DNA of 64,000 nt from Lasiosphaeris hirsuta (Eukaryota > Ascomycota > Sordariomycetes > Sordariales > Lasiosphaeriaceae), in the NCBI GenBank assembly GCA_030549175.1, contig JAUKUA010000002.1:5766001-5830000 (forward strand), written 5' to 3'. How positions within the stretch are numbered: the first letter of the stretch is position 1; every line of letters begins with the position of its first letter. Below the pieces are notes generated by a model that saw only the letters and a program-made list of their open reading frames with translations, searched no databases and was not told where the DNA came from. Both the position numbers and the translations under genes were made by a program. Positions 22,501 through 33,592 of the stretch are shown piece after piece.

Positions 22501-22971
22501 TTAAGTGTCATCCTCGAGACTGCAATGGCAGTTGATGCTCAACGCCTTATCCCCGTACACCATGTCCTTATCGGTTCGGCCACCTGCAAGATCTAATTAT
22601 CAATGGACCCGAGACAAGGCGGTGTGATTGTGAGTCTTACCTAATACCAGTCGACAAGCTGAGTCTCGGCCGCCTCCCAATCCATGGCTGCACCCTCCAT
22701 TGCCCGTTGCTCGGTGAGTCCGTCGTCGAGCATCACAGATTCGGCAGGGACTGTGATGCCGTTTGTGATGCCGTTCGTGTCGCAGCATCTGTCCCAACAA
22801 TCAAAAGCCAAGGCCCACAGTGATCATTCGGGTCACATATGTGGGTAGGTCGTTGCTTAGATTGAAGGTGCCGTGTTTGATGATCAAGTCATCGCAAAGC
22901 GACTTTTGGTCGTCTGTGAGAACCTCAAATCGTCTCAGGACGGCGTGCTCGGAGGCAGTAGGTGAAGCCAT
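22501..22971 (-). other. Possible small multi-exon gene, unresolved
   Basis: The minus strand has an ATG at 22971 opening 56 residues (MASPTASEHAVLRRFEVLTD and onward) to a TGA. A second coherent stretch follows in another frame (VPAESVMLDDGLTEQRAMEG through AAETQLVDWY), ending at TAG just before a strong GTAAGA donor. After a TTGCAG acceptor a third stretch reads GRTDKDMVYGDKALSINCHC to TAA at 22501. The three pieces do not join in one consistent frame with the introns I can see. It is either a small gene with an unusual structure or a recently frameshifted one. No family is recognised. Confidence 0.33.
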
Positions 22972-23997
22972 GGTGTAGATATGAGTGCCTGAAGTCCAAG
23001 TCGACTCTCCCTAGAAGCGAAGCGTGCGAAAAATGGCGGAAGAAAGTTAAAGCCTCCTCGACGCAAGACACTTTAGGTATTTATAGGCGATACTTTTTTC
23101 ATTCTCCTCACAATCAACTTATTATATTCAAAGTTGTTGGGGTATGAACCCCGGAGAGTGCGGATGGAAGGAAATCTGTCGTAGGTATTCATGGAAGGAT
23201 CGGCTCACCCACATCCCCACCAAGGAAGGTTCGAAGAAAATGAGACGCCAGTGCCGCTCCCTTCCCTCTAGTACCTGGAATTCTTCTGTTCCAGCATGTC
23301 ATCCTTGCCAGTTTCAGCCCCACCAGCAGCACAACAAACCACTGGTTTCTGCCCGAAGCCAAACAAGGTCAAAGCAAGCCGCCAAGCAAAGCTAAATAGC
23401 TGAAAAGATGATCACCTGTCAACATATCACTCGAATACGATGGCTCTATACGATTCTGACAGGTCTGTCTCGTCTCCATTCGACAACAGTAACCGTAGCC
23501 GGTATTGGCCAAGGTAAGTACATGGTACCTTGCCCTGGGTCTGGCTTTCTTGCGTCGCTATTTTGGGTAGGTAGATCGGGAATTGTTCACGGACCTGACC
23601 AGCCGTTGTTGCATTGCGGGGGTGGACTGGGTGCTGGTCCCGTGGTTACACAACTTCAATAAGTCCTACTGACTAACCAAGTCGTTTAATGAGCAATCTT
23701 AGAAGCTCGGGATGTTTCTTCCTGGCACTCATCGATCTGGGGATGTACTGAAGTGGCTTGCAGTGCCAAGACATCGTACCTATTATTTGCAGTGCCAAGA
23801 CATCGTACCTATTATTTGCAGTGCCAAGACGGTGTACCTATTGTTTGCAGCACTGCGCCGCTCAATCCAACATTAACTACATGCACCACCATGCACGGGA
23901 CAAGTTAAAATCTCGCGAGGATCCCTCAGCTGATCAGCGATGCCGCTCTTCTCCCTCATTCTTCATTCCATCCAGCCAAAGGAGGAGTGGCGCGACA
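22972..23997. other. Intergenic, promoter side of the amidohydrolase
   Basis: This holds a threefold 29-bp direct repeat and no gene I can support. Confidence 0.55.
23760..23846. repeat. Three tandem copies of a 29-bp unit
   Basis: The unit begins GCAGTGCCAAGACATCGTAC. Copies 1 and 2 are identical and copy 3 differs at four positions. The array ends about 150 bp before the amidohydrolase ATG, so it lies in the promoter or leader and could multiply a binding site. Confidence 0.9.
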
Positions 23998-25518
23998 ATG
24001 AGGCTCGTCAACAGAATCGCCGCCCTGGTCGTGCTTCTCAGCGCCGTGAGCGCAGGGTCGAGTGACTCGAATTCGATTCTCATCAAAGGGGGGACAGTCG
24101 TTGCTTTCAACCAAGAAACCCAAGGGCTACGGGTGATTCGCGGTGGCTCTGTCCTAGTCGAAAACGACCGCATCACGGGCGTGTTTGATGGGGCGCCCTC
24201 GCGCGTGCCAAAGGGGGCCGAGATCTTTGACGCCAAGGGCAAGATCATCACGCCGGGCTTCATCGACACGCACCGGCACGGATGGCAGACCGTCTTCAAG
24301 ACCATCGGCTCCAACACGACCCTCATTGAGTTCTTCTTCCGCTACAGCTCCCTCGTCGCGCCCTTCTTCTGGAACGCGTCCGACGTGTACGACAGCCAGC
24401 TCGCCGGTCTGTACGAAGCCCTGAACGCTGGCGTCACGACGTCGCTCGACCACGCCACCCACACGTGGTCCAAAGACGCCGCTGACGCTGGTTTCCAGGC
24501 CAGCATCGACAGCGGTGCCAGAGTCCTCTGGGCCTTCAGCTTTGCCAACATCACCGACGTCGTCACGGTTGAGCAGCAGTACCCCATCTTCCGCGCTCTG
24601 GCCAAGAAACCCGGTCTGAAAAACTCGCCCACCACGCTGGCCATTGCCTACGACGCCTGGGGCCCGAACCCAAACGTTGCCGAGATTGACAAGATCATGG
24701 CCCTTGCCCGAGAGGTCAACGTCTCGGCCATCACAACCCACTCCCTGCAAGGCCCCTGGGGCTCCGACAACTCGCCCGAGGACATCCACGCGCTCAACTA
24801 CCTCAACATCTCGATCCCCATCGTCTTCTCCCACGCCTCCTTCCTCTCCGCCACCGGCCGGGACCTGCTCCGGTCCACCAACCAGTACATCTCCATCACG
24901 CCCGAGTCCGAGATGCACTACGGCCAGACCCACCCGGTCAGCAGCCTGATCCAGGACCAGGCCTCGCTCGGCGTCGACACCCACATGACCTTCAGCACCG
25001 ACATCCTGACGCAGGCGCGCATCTGGCTGCAGCAGACCCGCTACGAGCGCTACCTCGACGTGCTCGAGCAGACCAAGCTCCCCAAGACCAACCCCATGTC
25101 GGCCGAGCAGGCCTTCCTCCTCGCCACGCGGTCGGGGGCGCTAGCCCTGCGCCGCCCGGATCTGGGCGCCATCTTCACCGGCGCCAAGGCTGACTTGCTC
25201 GTCTGGGATGGCGATTCGCCTCCCTTGTTGGGGTGGGATGATCCGGTTGCGGCCGTCATACTGCATGCGAGCGTGGGGGATATCGAGGCGGTGATCGTGG
25301 ATGGGAAGTGGGCGAAGAAGGGGGGGAAGCTGATTTCGAAGGGGTACCCCGAGGCGAGGAAGAAGTTTCTGAGCACGGCCAAGAGGCTGCAGGAGGTGTG
25401 GAGGGGGCTGCCGCTGCCGGAGCTGCCGCCGGTATGGAATGGGCATCCGGTTGTGGACCCGGAGAGGGTGGATGTGAAGAGAGGGGAGGGAGATGGGTAT
25501 GGGAGCGTATATATCTAG
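23998..25518 (+). CDS. Secreted amidohydrolase (cytosine-deaminase/chlorohydrolase-like), 506 aa
   Basis: Metal-dependent amidohydrolases of this superfamily deaminate or hydrolyse heterocycles such as pterins, guanine, S-adenosylhomocysteine or triazines. I chose the ATG at 23998, although the frame is open further upstream, because it begins a signal peptide (RLVNRIAALVVLLSAVSA) directly before the amidohydrolase domain ILIKGGTVV. The metal-site motif ITPGFIDTHRHGWQ lies near residue 90, with further His in THSLQ and FSHAS and the catalytic-type Asp in TFSTD. The C-terminal KADLLVWDGDSPPL and VIVDGKW form the usual returning beta-sandwich. No intron is needed. Secretion is unusual, since most relatives are cytosolic. 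The substrate is unknown. Confidence 0.88.
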   Translation: MRLVNRIAALVVLLSAVSAGSSDSNSILIKGGTVVAFNQETQGLRVIRGGSVLVENDRITGVFDGAPSRVPKGAEIFDAKGKIITPGFIDTHRHGWQTVFKTIGSNTTLIEFFFRYSSLVAPFFWNASDVYDSQLAGLYEALNAGVTTSLDHATHTWSKDAADAGFQASIDSGARVLWAFSFANITDVVTVEQQYPIFRALAKKPGLKNSPTTLAIAYDAWGPNPNVAEIDKIMALAREVNVSAITTHSLQGPWGSDNSPEDIHALNYLNISIPIVFSHASFLSATGRDLLRSTNQYISITPESEMHYGQTHPVSSLIQDQASLGVDTHMTFSTDILTQARIWLQQTRYERYLDVLEQTKLPKTNPMSAEQAFLLATRSGALALRRPDLGAIFTGAKADLLVWDGDSPPLLGWDDPVAAVILHASVGDIEAVIVDGKWAKKGGKLISKGYPEARKKFLSTAKRLQEVWRGLPLPELPPVWNGHPVVDPERVDVKRGEGDGYGSVYI

Positions 25519-25818
25519 GGGTAATCCGTGGCTTGTGGATGAAACCTTGAGGGTGCAGAGAGGTGTATAAATCTTGCAACCCATATATACACCCTAGGTA
25601 TGTACTTGAGGTTAGGGATCTGATAGACACGTACTACCCAATCGATCGATACACCCGCATTATAGGCCGCGTTTGGTCTAACTCTACAAAAACACCTTCC
25701 CAGTTAACATACCTAACAAGACATAACCCCTAGCGTAAAAAACAAAAGAAAGATTAGCCGATGGAAAGAAGGAACCTAGATGCCCTGTTGGGTTCCCCCC
25801 CCCCCCCCCCACTCCCTC

Positions 25819-28533
25819 TTAGCGGACTGCTTTCTCTATATGCCGATAGACTCCCAAAATACCGGTGCGTATGGGCATGCTGAAACGTCCCGCGGGAACC
25901 GTCTCGACTCCGGCTCGCCCCGCTGTCTCAGCTGCCATTCGATCCAGCACTATATCTTGGATCCTGTCCCCTTTCATCGGGGGCTTCCGGCATACATAGC
26001 GCCTGTCTCCCTCTGTGAATCTCATGATTTCGTCGGTATCTTGGGCCAGACGGAGATCAAAGCCCTCGATGGCCGATCTCTCGTTCTTGTCGTAGGCGAC
26101 CTTGAGAAAGACGAGGCCGGCGGACACCAGCGTTCCGAGCTGGGGCTTCACATCGATGGAAAACCCGTCCGAGCTGTCCGTCTTCCTCATAAACATCTGG
26201 TTGTAGGGGCCCCGTGTCACCAGCACATTGTCAGGTTCGTGCGTCAAGAGACAGAGTATCAAGTCCTGCTCGTTGGTGCTTGTGACGCTTTGCAGCTCGC
26301 TCAAGGTGCGGCACGTTACCCTGCCGAGCAGAAAATCCCGCCAAGGCCACTCGGTTACCCGGATGCTCTTTGCGATCAGGATGCCAAAGGCGGCCAGTAG
26401 CCACGAAAAGTTGGCCAGTCCAAAAGGGTCGACACCCTCGATCCTCTCGCGGATGGTAAAGGCGGATATAAGGCCCGCCACCACGAGGAGCGCGGCACAC
26501 CCAATGACGGTATAGACGTAGCGCGTGCACTTGATGCTGATGGTGTACTGCTCAATATCCCAGGTCCGCATCTCCTCTTCGAGCTGCTTCCGGCGCTGGC
26601 TCACCTCCCGCTCCGACTCGAGCCTAACCGCTCCCATGGCAGTGTCGGCCGTGTGTCCGTCGGACCCCCCAGGCCACGTTAGTGCTGCTCCGGGCGAGGC
26701 ATACGTCTTGATGCGGTGCTCGAGTTGCTTGTCCGGATGGGCGAGCACCGAGCCGGACAGCGAATCAAAGTCGATCGTGTCGTCGGGCCAGGCTGACCTG
26801 CTCCTCTCTTGGGAGGCCTGGGTGCACAGCGAGACCATGCCAGAGAAGTTGCGAGCGAGCGGCGGGGGGCTTAGGCTGGGCCGGATTTCGACATCGTGCA
26901 GCTGGCCGAAAGTCATCAGCCCGGATCGCAATATGGAGATGACTTCAGGGGTTGGACAGAGCGCAGGAATGACGGCGGCGGTTATTTCGGCCACCGTCGA
27001 CAGCTCCAGCTTTACGATTTGCTCCGCCGGCAGCTCCACTCCCGTGAGCCGCTTTCTCCCGTCGGTGCTACTAGCGCCCGTGAGGTCGTCGGTGGAAGAC
27101 GGGGAAGCGTGCTCCATCCGAAAGCAGAGTTGGGTTACATCCCCGGCACCAATTCGCACAGCGGCTTTTTTTCTCACTTGAATCTCTGATTCGCTGCCTT
27201 CGCTGCTTCCGCTCGCATCTTGGCTCTTCTTGATGACGAGCACGGCTTGTTGCATGGCTATGAAGCCGGCATGAGCATGTCCGACAAAGTCGTGGTGACT
27301 GCAGCCGTGCAGCCCCTGATAGCGGTCTTGGTGCAGGTAGACTTGAAATATATTGTCGCCAGCGCCTGCTCGGTATATGGCCGTGGATATGTCAAACATT
27401 CCGAGTACTGACTGCCGCAGCTTCAAGCTCGGTTCCTCGTCTTCCCCCCGCTCGTCTACCAGGGGAAGGAGAAGGGAGGAGAGGACGGCCTTGGTCCATC
27501 GAAACATGGCTGCCTCTTTGACAAAGTAGAGGTCCTTGTCGCTCGAGGTCCCAATCGGGAGCTTCATCTGACCCGCAAGCCATGCGAAACCCCTATCGGA
27601 TGCCATCGGCGAAGTCTCCCCAGGCTTTTCGAAGTAGATGCCTGATCTACCCATGAATTGCTTGACCGGGTCCGTGGACATGATTCTGAACACACCAGCC
27701 TTCTTTTGCCCCGACTCAAACACCCTCTTGGCGTCTATGGATCTCGCCGCGTACGCCTTTGGTCAACGCATGAGAATCTTCAGCTTTGCTGCGCATTTGG
27801 CAAGCCCTGCTACCACCCAGCTCTGCCAGCGCTCGTCCTCGGCGCCCGATGTGGCGAGCCGCGCTACGACAGCCGTAGTGTAGTCGACGGTGGCGGCGTA
27901 ACTTGCCACGTCCTCGATATCAATGGCATCCTCGGCGGGGGCTTTGACAGGGAGAAAGTGTGCAAACGTGCCAATCCTGGTTTGGGCGGTACTACCGGCA
28001 GTAGCATTGTTCAGACGCAGCCACTTCTGCACGACTTCTTCGCCTTCTTTCATAACGGCGGCATCACAAATATCTTCGCGTGACGATTTGCACAAGGCGA
28101 GCTCGTTGTCGATCCCGCAGATGTGCAAGTGGCGCAAAATCTTGTTGGCGAGAGAGCTGAGATGGTGATATGGTGTTGTTGTCTCCAGTGTGCTTCTGCT
28201 CTCAAACATCAGCTTGGCTGGCGAATCGCCCGAGTCAACAATGGCGCTCAATAGTCGATCAACCTCGTAACCCCAAAGGTCGGCCTCTTGTTCCCTTGTG
28301 ATGTCGTATTGATCCAAGCCATCAAATTTCGGTCGCTCCACCGTCGGTGTGTCCGGCTCATCTTGCCCCATATGGGCATTGACCACGTCCAGAGCCCCTT
28401 TCCTCAACCGCTCCAACTGGGAGAGCGCCGGCTTTTCGGGGGGTGGTCCGGCGGGTGGCGGGGCTTCAGGATCGGCTTGCCGGGTCTTGCCCCAGGTGAA
28501 GGCGCGTACCCGTTTCCCCTTCTCTCCGTCCAT
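25819..28533 (-). pseudogene. Large two-TM fungal protein interrupted by one in-frame TGA
   Basis: One frame runs for 905 codons from ATG 28533 (MDGEKGKRVRAFTWGK) to the stop at 25819 and is broken only by TGA at 27763-27765, between KILMR and PKAYAARSIDAKR. CGA to TGA is a single C-to-T change. The ATG at 28533 has A at -3. A GTG further up is unlikely to be used. The N-terminal third is soluble with a Pro-rich segment (APPPAGPPPEKPA). The C-terminal part has two hydrophobic helices (YVYTVIGCAALLVVAGLISA and the ANFSWLLAAFGILIA segment), followed by a folded cytoplasmic tail with LILCLLTHEPDNV. I do not recognise the family. It is divergent from the AAA+ gene at 30070. The next in-frame start after the TGA would yield a TM-containing C-terminal product. 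Confidence 0.72.
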
Positions 28534-29080
28534 GATTTTCTTTTCGGCAGCGCGGGAAGTGATCGTGATGCCTGATGTGGGAGGGCATACGGGGTCAGCA
28601 AACACTCTAGAGCAGCTTATTCCTAGCTGCTGTGCTGCTAATTACTAATGACTTGGTGGTTGTGCTCTTAATAAAGCATGCCTGTGTTGCTCGGGAAGGT
28701 TTGAAAATGCACGCCTTTTGGCGTCTAGATATGGAGCCTATTGACCCCGCAAATCGACCCCGCAGCCGCCAACTCAGCAAAGCAACCTCCCCCCAGCCAA
28801 TCCCATCAACCACCTCAGCCCTTCCATCAAAAAGTCATCACAGAAAAAACATCACCCGACGCAACCATGTCGGTGTCGGCGTCGACATCGGCACTGACAC
28901 CTATACCGACATCACCCACATGGACATATCATTCAACAGCACCCTCTGAGCCGGGCACCAGGACAACCGTCAGATTAGTCACCACCAAGGCCTTCTAGGA
29001 CCTTATTGACTCCACTAACCAAGAGACTTTGACGTTTCAAGGCAAGTAGCTACTATATTTAAGCTCTATATTACATACTT

Positions 29081-29081
29081 A

Positions 29082-29119
<38 letters not shown>

Positions 29120-29120
29120 T
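29081..29120. repeat. (AT)n microsatellite
   Basis: About 40 bases of near-perfect TA repeat, with flanking ATATATGTAT and ATACATATAT arms that make it palindromic. Confidence 0.9.
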
Positions 29121-29234
29121 GTTTCATCCCAAGACTTCAATCGACTTGACCAAGAGAGCGAGCTTCGCCGACGGAAAATTCGGTTTCAGCGATAAAATGC
29201 CAAGGAATGATTTCTCATCGTCGTTATACCAGGG

Positions 29235-29492
29235 ATGCCTCAAAATCGACTTCACCTACGTCTCTATCAGGAAACGAGGAACGAAGTTGTCTCGATGGGT
29301 TCAATGAGTGCTTGGAACGATGATGGTGCCACAACATTTCCCAAACGACCAGGTGGTGACCGTGGAGAAGGAGACTCGAGCGGGAGCCCGTACCCACAAC
29401 CAAATGGAAGGAACTGGCCAAAATTGGTCATAGAGGCTGGAGACTCAAGAGAACATGACATTCTCATCACCATTCCGAGACTGCAGGTATGA
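29235..29492 (+). pseudogene. Fragment of a common fungal hypothetical family
   Basis: The frame contains GRNWPKLVIEAG, closely resembling the core strand of a widespread fungal hypothetical family with a nuclease-like 'P-LVIEAG-SES' motif. The expected region after it is replaced by a few residues and a stop. I take it as a truncated relic. The family memory is approximate. Confidence 0.35.
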
Positions 29493-30069
29493 GCATCTAG
29501 GATATGGAACGCTGTAGTTGAGGGACAGGCGTGATGAACAAGGGCTTGACTTACAGATACTGTACCTCAGGGGGGTAGCTTGGTGTTTGAGAGGCGGTGG
29601 GGGCGCTTGAGTGGATTAGTCATAAAAATCTTTTAGCCACGGATGCTTCTGCTCTTATTTCCCGTCCTGGACTTTCCGCCAAAATCTGCTTTGGGAACAA
29701 CCAACCCAACTTGTGGCGGCCACTCACAAGCGCCCACAACTTCAGCTCTCTCTACCCGGCTTCATGGCAGGCATCCGCTGGCTAGGAAGCCTGGCGGGCT
29801 GTGACGGGAAATGAGGTCATTGGTCTGAGTGGGCGATGTGCATCCAACGAAGTGCGCTGGAACTCGACTTTGCATCTTTAGGTCGTATTAGGCCACTGAC
29901 GGCTTGCCGATGTCGCCGAGGCATCGCGGCATGTCCAGCATATCGGAGTAAAATTGACACGGTCGATGGCTGTTCAAAACCGACATCTCTTCAAAATAGG
30001 CACTGATAGATTGATACCTTGTCCCGCGCACTGAAACCGCACAAAAAAGCTAAAAAGACCTTCGACAAA

Positions 30070-32556
30070 ATGGATGGCGTCGAAGCGTACGAAAGTATCC
30101 TCAGACAAAGCTTCATCCCACCGCCGGATAGCTCTTCCGCAGAGCCCGCGGAGCCCGAAGAAACGGTTACCGAGCCGCCCGAGCCAACAGAATGGAAAAC
30201 AGAACTGAAAAAGATCGTCCACGTGCACTACCGCAATGGAGAGGAGGATATTGAGCCGGTCGAGAATTACAAGCCGGGGAAGAGGCCGGAGCCAGATCCG
30301 GAGCCAAGGCAAGAGGCGCAACAGGAGAATCAAGATGTGCCGATGAGCACCCCGTTCGGCGACTCAGCCATCCTTTTCAGGGCCATCTACACTGAGCACC
30401 GGGGTGACGGTCTAAACTCGGGCAACCTCTCATTTGGCCTCAAGCTTGAGATTCAGTCGGCAAGGCTCAGAAAGTTGTTCCAGCGACTTGCAAAACCATA
30501 CACAGAGCTGAATTTGAACGAGAATCCCATCACCATCGAGTTCCCATTCAGATGCCTTTTCTTTTTGCTTCCCGTCTTCGAAGAGCAGTTGGGAAAGCCG
30601 CCAGAGAAGCAGTCGGGGGCAGAGATTCTGGATGCGAAAACACGGGAAGAGCTGGGCCTGCTGGTCAGTTTTATCAGAGACACACCCTGGATTCAAGAGC
30701 ACCGCGAGATGTACAAGCGGCTTGTCAAGGGGAAGAATCAAATCACCTTTGACCTCCTTTGGATGCTCTTTCCGCCCTTCGAGCCCGCTATCATGGCCGA
30801 TTCTGAACACGAGTGCGAGCTTGGCGGTGTCGGCTACATTGTCGAGTCCGTCGACTACCAGCAGGCCAACCCTGAAGCCTGGGTGCTCAACCTGTTGCAC
30901 GGACACCACGATGGCACGAACTTCAGTGTGCGCAGTACCATTCGCAGGATAAACGTCTTCCGTGGTAACAAGGACATCACCCTACGCGGTCTATCCATCA
31001 TTCCCCTCCAAGTCATGGAGCCGGAGGAGCGCGAAAAGACCCGCAAGAGACTAGTTGGTCAGGGCAAGAGATACGTCGAGTACTGCGAGGCTGACACAAC
31101 CTATCTCCAGTACAAGGGTCATGTTGTTTTGCCGGAATCAGAGACGGTCAAAAGACTGGGCGCTTGGGGGTCGACGTCGGCCTTGCGCATTGAGATCGAC
31201 GAGCGCGTCATCGTAGACCGCACGGCGCAGCAAACCACACCCGGTCAGGAAGACAAGGTAGGCAGCTTCGTGGCGTCTACCTTTGCCGAGCGCCTGAATT
31301 CCAGGCGCGGCGGTGCCAGCTCTAAGAAATCAGCTCCCACGGCCATTCGGCACCAGAATCGTTACGGTCGGGTGCGCTCCCAAGACCTGAAAGGATTTGG
31401 CTTTCCAGAGCTGGGCACGCCCTTGGAAGAAAATTGGGGGCGTCTTGAGACGTCCCATGATCAAGACTGGTCTCGGGACGACCCGATAACCTCACCGCCT
31501 GAGAACACGAAGGCCAAGTCCGAGCTCGAGCACGAAGACTACTTCATGTGTCAACCCACCACCATCGCTTTCGCTATGGGGCAGAAGCTATGGGTATCCG
31601 AAGTGAGGATGGAAACGCTGCAGACGGTCGAATGGCACGGCGACCCGTTCCGCATGCTCCAGCTTGACGGGTCAACCAAGAATCTCATTGAGAATCTCGT
31701 GGCAGGCTTCAACGGCACTGACGACGGCAGCCACCAGGACGGCAGCTATGACGATATCATCAAGGGCAAAGGCCAAGGACTGATATTCCTCTTGCATGGT
31801 CCCCCGGGCCTGGGCAAGACGCTTACGGCTGAGAGTGTTGCCGAGAGCACACACCGGTCCCTATATCGAATCACTACTGGGGAGCTGAGCACCAATGTAG
31901 CAGAGCTGGAGAAGCAGTTGAGCGACGTCTTTCGGCTGGGGGCGCGGTGGGGGGCTCTTATGCTCCTGGATGAGGCCGACGTGCTGATGACACAGCGGAC
32001 CGTCTCGGATCTGCAACGTAACGCTATCGTTGCCGTCTTCCTTCGGCTTCTCGAGTATTACCGCGGAATATTATTCCTAACGACAAACCGTATTAGCGAT
32101 TTTGATGAAGCCTTCCACAGCCGGATCCACGTCACTCTCCGGTTTGGAACATTGAAGAAAGAATGGCGGGTCAACATCTGGCGCGAGCACGTAAATCGCG
32201 CGAGTAAGAATAACAAATTGGCCATGTCTTACCTGTGGACCGAAGAGATGTTTGATGTCTTGGGTGAGATCGAGATCAACGGCCGGAACATCAAGAATCT
32301 AGTACGGACAGCGTACGCCTTTGCTCGCGGCGATAAACGGAAGCCTGAAAAACAGGACGGGGGGAAGCAGGGCCATGACCTCAAGCTACAGCACGTACTT
32401 GAGGTTCTTGAAGCTACTGGCCCCGGGTCAGACATGAGATCAGAGCATGAAAAGGACGGGGACGAAAAGTTGAAGAAGACGCTTGACAGGCTGAGAGCCT
32501 TGGCGAAGGGCGCCAGTTCTGGGGGCGTCGAAGAGCTGAAAGCATCGACAGAGTGA
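30070..32556 (+). CDS. AAA+ ATPase with fungal N-terminal domain (DUF7025-like), 828 aa
   Basis: AAA+ proteins use ATP to remodel proteins. The single AAA module lies near residue 560-750: Walker A HGPPGLGKTLTAESVAE (about 576), Walker B ALMLLDEADVLM (about 632), and a sensor-like FLTTNRISDFDEAFHSRIH with an arginine-finger-type Arg. Upstream, around residues 230-320, VGYIVESVDYQ and RRINVFRGNKDI match the domain that usually precedes this AAA subtype in filamentous fungi. The N-terminus is acidic and Pro-rich. A TTG at 30019 is in frame, but the ATG at 30070 has the good context ACAAAATGG. There is no intron. It lies head to head with the broken two-TM gene. Members of this family are expanded in Sordariomycetes and mostly unstudied. 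The substrate is unknown. Confidence 0.88.
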   Translation: MDGVEAYESILRQSFIPPPDSSSAEPAEPEETVTEPPEPTEWKTELKKIVHVHYRNGEEDIEPVENYKPGKRPEPDPEPRQEAQQENQDVPMSTPFGDSAILFRAIYTEHRGDGLNSGNLSFGLKLEIQSARLRKLFQRLAKPYTELNLNENPITIEFPFRCLFFLLPVFEEQLGKPPEKQSGAEILDAKTREELGLLVSFIRDTPWIQEHREMYKRLVKGKNQITFDLLWMLFPPFEPAIMADSEHECELGGVGYIVESVDYQQANPEAWVLNLLHGHHDGTNFSVRSTIRRINVFRGNKDITLRGLSIIPLQVMEPEEREKTRKRLVGQGKRYVEYCEADTTYLQYKGHVVLPESETVKRLGAWGSTSALRIEIDERVIVDRTAQQTTPGQEDKVGSFVASTFAERLNSRRGGASSKKSAPTAIRHQNRYGRVRSQDLKGFGFPELGTPLEENWGRLETSHDQDWSRDDPITSPPENTKAKSELEHEDYFMCQPTTIAFAMGQKLWVSEVRMETLQTVEWHGDPFRMLQLDGSTKNLIENLVAGFNGTDDGSHQDGSYDDIIKGKGQGLIFLLHGPPGLGKTLTAESVAESTHRSLYRITTGELSTNVAELEKQLSDVFRLGARWGALMLLDEADVLMTQRTVSDLQRNAIVAVFLRLLEYYRGILFLTTNRISDFDEAFHSRIHVTLRFGTLKKEWRVNIWREHVNRASKNNKLAMSYLWTEEMFDVLGEIEINGRNIKNLVRTAYAFARGDKRKPEKQDGGKQGHDLKLQHVLEVLEATGPGSDMRSEHEKDGDEKLKKTLDRLRALAKGASSGGVEELKASTE

Positions 32557-33592
32557 TGACGCGAGGAAGTGACGCTTGGTCAAGACCAGACCCCAACAGC
32601 AGTAAAGGAAAGGACATCCCGTCACGCTCGGAGCTATTCCCGACTGGGAAAACCCCGGCGTGGCCCCTTCCAACTTGGGACCGATTGATAGATTTGGAAA
32701 TAATCACTGCCTTGGAAACCATTTCATTTCCTTGTCGCTGTTCTGCCTATCTTGCTTTTAGTTTTTGGAATCTATCAAATCGCTTGTAATTACCTACTAG
32801 GTGTGAGACAACGTTTCCGATCGCCCGAACCGTCACAACAGCAGGTCGGACGCTGCCATGCTCCATTACGGCGTAACAGGGGGGCTCTGCTTCGTTACCG
32901 GGTCAGCTATCTCGACGATACGATGTGGTGTGAGCCGGACATGGCCGACATGTAGTTTCTGGGAACCGGGGACTTAGATACCGGAGATTTGGGAAGCTGT
33001 GCCGTCTTGACCAGACTCCCATATCGCCGTTTGCCAAGTCTTGACGCGCTGACTTTTTTTTTCCGCTTGGGCCGCACAAACGAGCTCGTCAACTCCGATG
33101 GAAGGTGCAATTATACCACGACACCCCTTTACGCTATGGCTGGAACGGGCGTATTGACAGAAATGGCACCGAGCTGAAATTCGCTTGGGGTCATGTCGGA
33201 AGCGCGTAGGTGTAATAATGGTGTTGCAAAACGAAAAAGAATGTTTTTGTTTGGACCTGGAGACGGCATGTACCATCGTTGGACCTGCTGGATTGGACAC
33301 CTCTTGGCCCCAACAAATGTGGTGAAGGTGTGGCATGAGATAGCTGACAGACACGAGAAGGGCTGGCCGACACGCAGTTATCGCCCGGGCCGACTCCACG
33401 AAAGTGCATCACCCACGATGATGGCAGCAATGAAATCGAATTCCAAGGCTGCAAGGTCGATGGGTGTCGTGAATCTGAATCCAAAGTATAAGTACGAGAC
33501 AGCAGCCCATCTCTTCTCTCCTTTCCCCCACCACAAAGCCACGCCAAACCCCTCACCACAGTAACAACAACACCGATCAACTCAAGTTCAAA
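32557..33592. other. Intergenic, about 1 kb
   Basis: This is the promoter side of the secreted-protein gene, with a TATA-like AAGTATAAGTAC near 33484-33495. No gene was seen. Confidence 0.55.

Larger units (their letters stand above)
28534..30069. other. Intergenic between divergent genes, about 1.5 kb
   Basis: This contains an AT microsatellite and a degraded coding fragment, described separately. No intact gene was seen. Confidence 0.55.

Noticed and set aside
24154..24984. Minus-strand 276-codon frame
   Set aside because: Antisense to the amidohydrolase, rich in Gly/Val/Asp as expected of a mirrored frame.
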